Positions 7,749 through 9,453 of a stretch of 9,453 nucleotides of DNA are shown here, piece by piece. Position numbers and translations under genes: made by a program. Numbering within the stretch: the first letter of the stretch is position 1; the number at the start of each line of letters is the position of its first letter. The stretch comes from JANWHV01 sp035534995 (lineage in GTDB: Bacteria > Chloroflexota > UBA5177 > JANWHV01): positions 1 to 9,453 of the forward strand of contig DATLQX010000142.1 in the NCBI GenBank assembly GCA_035534995.1, read 5' to 3'. The notes under the pieces are model-generated. The model was given only the letters and a program-made list of their open reading frames with translations, searched no databases and was not told where the DNA came from.

Positions 7749-8486
7749 TTATTGAATTCTAGTGAGTGGCATCTGCTCCTTTCCCAACGTTTCCGGCTGG
7801 CCGCTGCCCTGAACCACATGCGCGGCGAGATGGTTTGCCGACGAGAGATAGTGCTCGCGAATAGCGTACTCAATCGCTACTGGTTCTCCGGCGCGAAGCA
7901 CATCAAGCAATGCGGCATGCCGTTCAAGCACCTGCTCCGGGCGATACACCGCACCCGCTATGCGGGCAAAGAGAACGCGCAACGGCCCATTAGAGTTTGT
8001 CCAGAGCGTAGTAAGCCGCTTGTTGGCGGCGGCAGTCGTAATATGGCTGTGCCACTGAGCATCCAGCACTGCCACGCGATCCCAATCTTGCGCCATCGCC
8101 GCGCGATCGAGGTCTTCGAGTTCGCGCTCCATCGCCGCGAGATGATGGGCACGGAGGTCGGCGAGGGCGCTCACGGCAGCGAATCCCTCGAGGACCGCGC
8201 GCACCGAGTAGAGTTCGATCACATCGGGGCCGGTCAAGCTGATCACGTGCGTATCACGATGCGCGCGTGTCAGGAGCAGGCCCTCGCTCTCGAGCCGGCG
8301 GATCGCCTCCCGCACCGGCCCCCGGCTGACACCGAGGGCAGCGCTCAGGTCCGATTCGATGAGACGCGACCCCGGTGCCAATCGGCCCTCAAGAATCGCG
8401 TGATACAAGGCCTGATAAACCTGATCGTGGATCGTACGAAGTACAACCACGCTGATCACCGCCGACTCCGGTGCCATACTCTTCAT
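7749..8486 (-). CDS. GntR-family transcriptional regulator, FadR subfamily (FCD domain)
   Basis: The 245-residue product has an N-terminal winged helix-turn-helix with the GntR signature: VYQALYHAILEGRLAPGSRL, then LSAALGVSRGPVREAIRRLESEGLL (about residues 25-75). It is followed by an all-helical FCD ligand domain with LYSVRAVLEG, the metal-ligand-like D-x-x-W-H pattern (LDAQWHSHI), and HAALLDVLRAGEPVAIEYAIREH near the end. FCD regulators bind small carboxylates or amino-acid-like effectors, usually with a metal. It is the first gene of the minus-strand run and very likely controls it and itself: the palindrome at 8506-8517 sits 20 bases before its start. Start ATG 8486 has GGGGG close upstream; ATG 8477 is an alternative, and a TTG at 8516 would put the palindrome inside the gene. 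Confidence 0.9.
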   Translation of the reverse strand: MKSMAPESAVISVVVLRTIHDQVYQALYHAILEGRLAPGSRLIESDLSAALGVSRGPVREAIRRLESEGLLLTRAHRDTHVISLTGPDVIELYSVRAVLEGFAAVSALADLRAHHLAAMERELEDLDRAAMAQDWDRVAVLDAQWHSHITTAAANKRLTTLWTNSNGPLRVLFARIAGAVYRPEQVLERHAALLDVLRAGEPVAIEYAIREHYLSSANHLAAHVVQGSGQPETLGKEQMPLTRIQ

Positions 8487-8505
8487 CACCCCCAACCGAG
8501 CGGGT

Positions 8506-8517
8506 ATTGTTAACAAT
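8506..8517. promoter_or_regulatory. Perfect palindrome, candidate operator of the GntR protein
   Basis: ATTGTTAACAAT is a perfect 12-bp palindrome 20 bases upstream of the regulator ATG. It abuts a second small inverted repeat, TCGATTATCGA (8517-8527). Position and symmetry fit an autoregulatory GntR/FCD operator lying at or just after the transcription start; no footprint evidence is available here. Confidence 0.5.
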
Positions 8518-8529
8518 CGATTATCGACC

Positions 8530-8559
8530 AGCCTAACAGCCTCAGCCTACCATTGTCAA
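8530..8559 (-). promoter_or_regulatory. Candidate promoter of the operon
   Basis: On the minus strand a perfect TTGACA (8559-8554) is followed after 18 bases by TAGGCT, a poor -10 box. A better -10, GATAAT (8526-8521), is 27 bases from TTGACA, too far for standard sigma-70 spacing, but could pair with the weak TAGGCT at 8549-8544. The element choice is uncertain. The spacer carries three CAGCCT copies (8529-8534, 8537-8542, 8543-8548). Confidence 0.4.
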
Positions 8560-8574
8560 GAACTTGCTGGCGAA

Positions 8575-8812
8575 GGGGTGGCCGCCACTTTTTTGCGCAG
8601 GTGAACTCCGGGTGGTCGCTGCACTGTTTCGCAGCCGCCGCCACGGGCTGGCACGGCATTACGGCGGCAAAATGAGCGCCTGTTTGCGATTCGCATTCAT
8701 GCAATTCCGCACTTTCGGGTGCAAATACGCGCGCCAAGTGGGGCAACAAAACCAGTCGCCCCTCTGGTGAGGGCCGTACCGAATACTCGCGCAAAAAAGT
8801 GGCGGCCACCCC
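8575..8812. mobile_element. MITE-like element with 24-bp perfect terminal inverted repeats
   Basis: The ends 8575-8598 and 8789-8812 are perfect 24-bp inverted repeats (GGGGTGGCCGCCAC, six T, GCGC, inward). They enclose 190 bp without a convincing gene. The element is flanked by the direct repeat TGGCGAA (8568-8574 and 8813-8819), as expected for a 7-bp target duplication; the match continues into GGGG, so the exact boundary is ambiguous. Short size, perfect ends, a direct repeat and no coding content fit a non-autonomous transposon mobilised by a transposase elsewhere. The parent family is not recognised. It lies 16 bp upstream of the TTGACA box. Confidence 0.65.
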
Positions 8813-8828
8813 TGGCGAAGGGGCACGG

Positions 8829-8846
8829 TCTGTAAATGTTTACAGA
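8829..8846. promoter_or_regulatory. 18-bp dyad TCTGTAAATGTTTACAGA
   Basis: Two perfect 8-bp half-sites (TCTGTAAA/TTTACAGA) flank a TG centre. It is AT-rich in a GC-rich setting and looks like a dimeric repressor site. No adjacent gene is evident, and the regulator is unknown. It lies just outside the MITE-like element, so it may once have belonged to the operon's upstream control region. Confidence 0.4.
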
Positions 8847-9015
8847 TACGGCTGTTGCTGCCCGCGCGCTTGTCATTCGCGAAGGTCGGCTTGCCCCTTG
8901 GTGGGCCACTCCCTTGTGAAGCGAGCGCTGGCAAGTATCACGCCCAAATCCGCGTTTTGCCTGACTATTTTCAGACCGTGATGAGGGAATGAGGGGTGTT
9001 GTATTCGATATGACA

Positions 9016-9307
9016 CGCGCGGAGGCCCTGCCGTATGCTTCGATACGGGGATGATAGGCGTCTCGGAGGGCATTTCCTCACTCCAGTTGGGGATGGTAGG
9101 CTAGCCTCCGCGCGGGACTGGCTCTCCCGCCACGGAGGTCAACCATTCACTGTAGGGGGCATATGGGGATAGGCCGACCGGCCATTGCGGCGTGTTCCTG
9201 ACCCCGGCAGTGAATGGTTGGATCTTTGTCGTGGGTTCCAGCTTGCCCTACGCCTTCTGACGTGATTGGCTGCCCTTCATTGCGGGGCTCGGCTAGGTTT
9301 GCAGCCA
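9016..9307. other. Gene-free stretch rich in inverted repeats, possible structured RNA or mobile remnant
   Basis: I find no credible gene in 8847-9389. Several nested pairings stand out. CGCGCGGAGGC (9016-9026) pairs with GCCTCCGCGCG (9104-9114). CCGTAT and ATACGG (9031-9048) pair over a GCTTCG loop. CAACCATTCACTG (9140-9152) pairs perfectly with CAGTGAATGGTTG (9208-9220), enclosing GGGG/CCCC and GGCC-GACC-GGCC. TGGCTGC (9267-9273) pairs with GCAGCCA (9301-9307). This density could mark a structured noncoding RNA or the end of a mobile element. I cannot match it to a known RNA family. Confidence 0.3.
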
Positions 9308-9389
9308 CAGCGCAAGAAAGGGATCTGCGGGAGCGTCAAGGTATAGAGGACGTGCCGAGAGTGGGAAACCAGCGAGTCACGACCGTCTC

Positions 9390-9452
9390 CTAATTTGACT
9401 CGAACCCCGCCGGTGTCCAGTTGTAGCGATAACTCGTCTTGGGCGTGACCAC
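9390..9452 (-). CDS. Possible C-terminal end of a gene entering from the right edge
   Basis: One minus-strand frame is open from the right edge to TAG at 9392-9390 and ends YRYNWTPAGFESN. Its aromatic, mixed composition looks protein-like, but only 20 codons are visible and I do not recognise the family. A second minus frame is open from the edge to about 9277, so the frame choice is unsure and both could be chance. Confidence 0.15.
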   Translation of the reverse strand: MVTPKTSYRYNWTPAGFESN

Positions 9453-9453
9453 G

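Noticed and set aside
7725..8513. Long plus-strand frame (262 codons) opposite the regulator gene
   Set aside because: It is antisense to a clear GntR/FCD gene, has no family motif, and is a shadow of GC-rich codon use.
9140..9220. Integron attC-like site
   Set aside because: The arms are a perfect simple inverted repeat and lack the conserved attC core-site pattern with an unpaired central base.
9390..9430. GGTTCGAGTC on the minus strand, resembling a tRNA T-loop
   Set aside because: The bases after the loop do not pair with the stem, and no acceptor or anticodon arm can be built.
1..9453. CRISPR array, tRNA or rRNA genes
   Set aside because: No regularly spaced repeats and no rRNA or complete tRNA structure seen on either strand.

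Overview
The window is GC-rich bacterial chromosomal DNA. It is dominated by one long run of seven genes, all on the minus strand and read from right to left. Start signals are Shine-Dalgarno type (for example GGAGG before the serine hydrolase). I cannot fix the taxon. The COG3375-type acetyltransferase and the class A beta-lactamase-fold hydrolase next to a D-aminoacylase recall Bacillota or Chloroflexota-like genomes. Against that, the solute-binding protein has a plain Sec signal with no lipobox cysteine, which is unusual for a typical monoderm.

Layout from the promoter side: 8517-9453 has no convincing gene. It holds a 238-bp MITE-like element (8575-8812) with perfect 24-bp terminal inverted repeats and a flanking 7-bp direct repeat, an isolated 18-bp dyad (8829-8846), and a stretch rich in inverted repeats (9016-9307) that might be a structured RNA or remnant mobile DNA. 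A possible gene 3' end reaches in from the right edge. Next comes a promoter/operator region (8506-8559) with a TTGACA box, three CAGCCT repeats and the perfect palindrome ATTGTTAACAAT. The gene run follows: a GntR/FadR-type regulator (7749-8486), a family 5 peptide-binding protein (6081-7676), a DppB-type permease (5034-5978), a DppC-type permease (4163-5041), a signal-less serine hydrolase of the beta-lactamase fold (3254-4066), an N-acyl-D-amino-acid deacylase (1665-3257, ATGA overlap with the gene before) and a GNAT acetyltransferase (667-1503). A hairpin at 518-536 lies downstream, and a probably decayed open frame runs toward it from the left edge (3-479, plus strand).

Read together, the genes look like a regulated uptake-and-breakdown unit for peptides or acyl-amino acids that contain D-residues. 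The binding protein and two permeases import the substrate. A cytoplasmic serine amidase/peptidase and the D-aminoacylase cleave it. The FCD-type GntR protein senses a small carboxylate-like product. No ATP-binding subunit is encoded here, so the transporter must borrow ATPases from elsewhere. This role is inferred from gene families and order. Strong hairpins sit between the binding protein and the first permease, between the deacylase and the acetyltransferase, and inside the deacylase gene.
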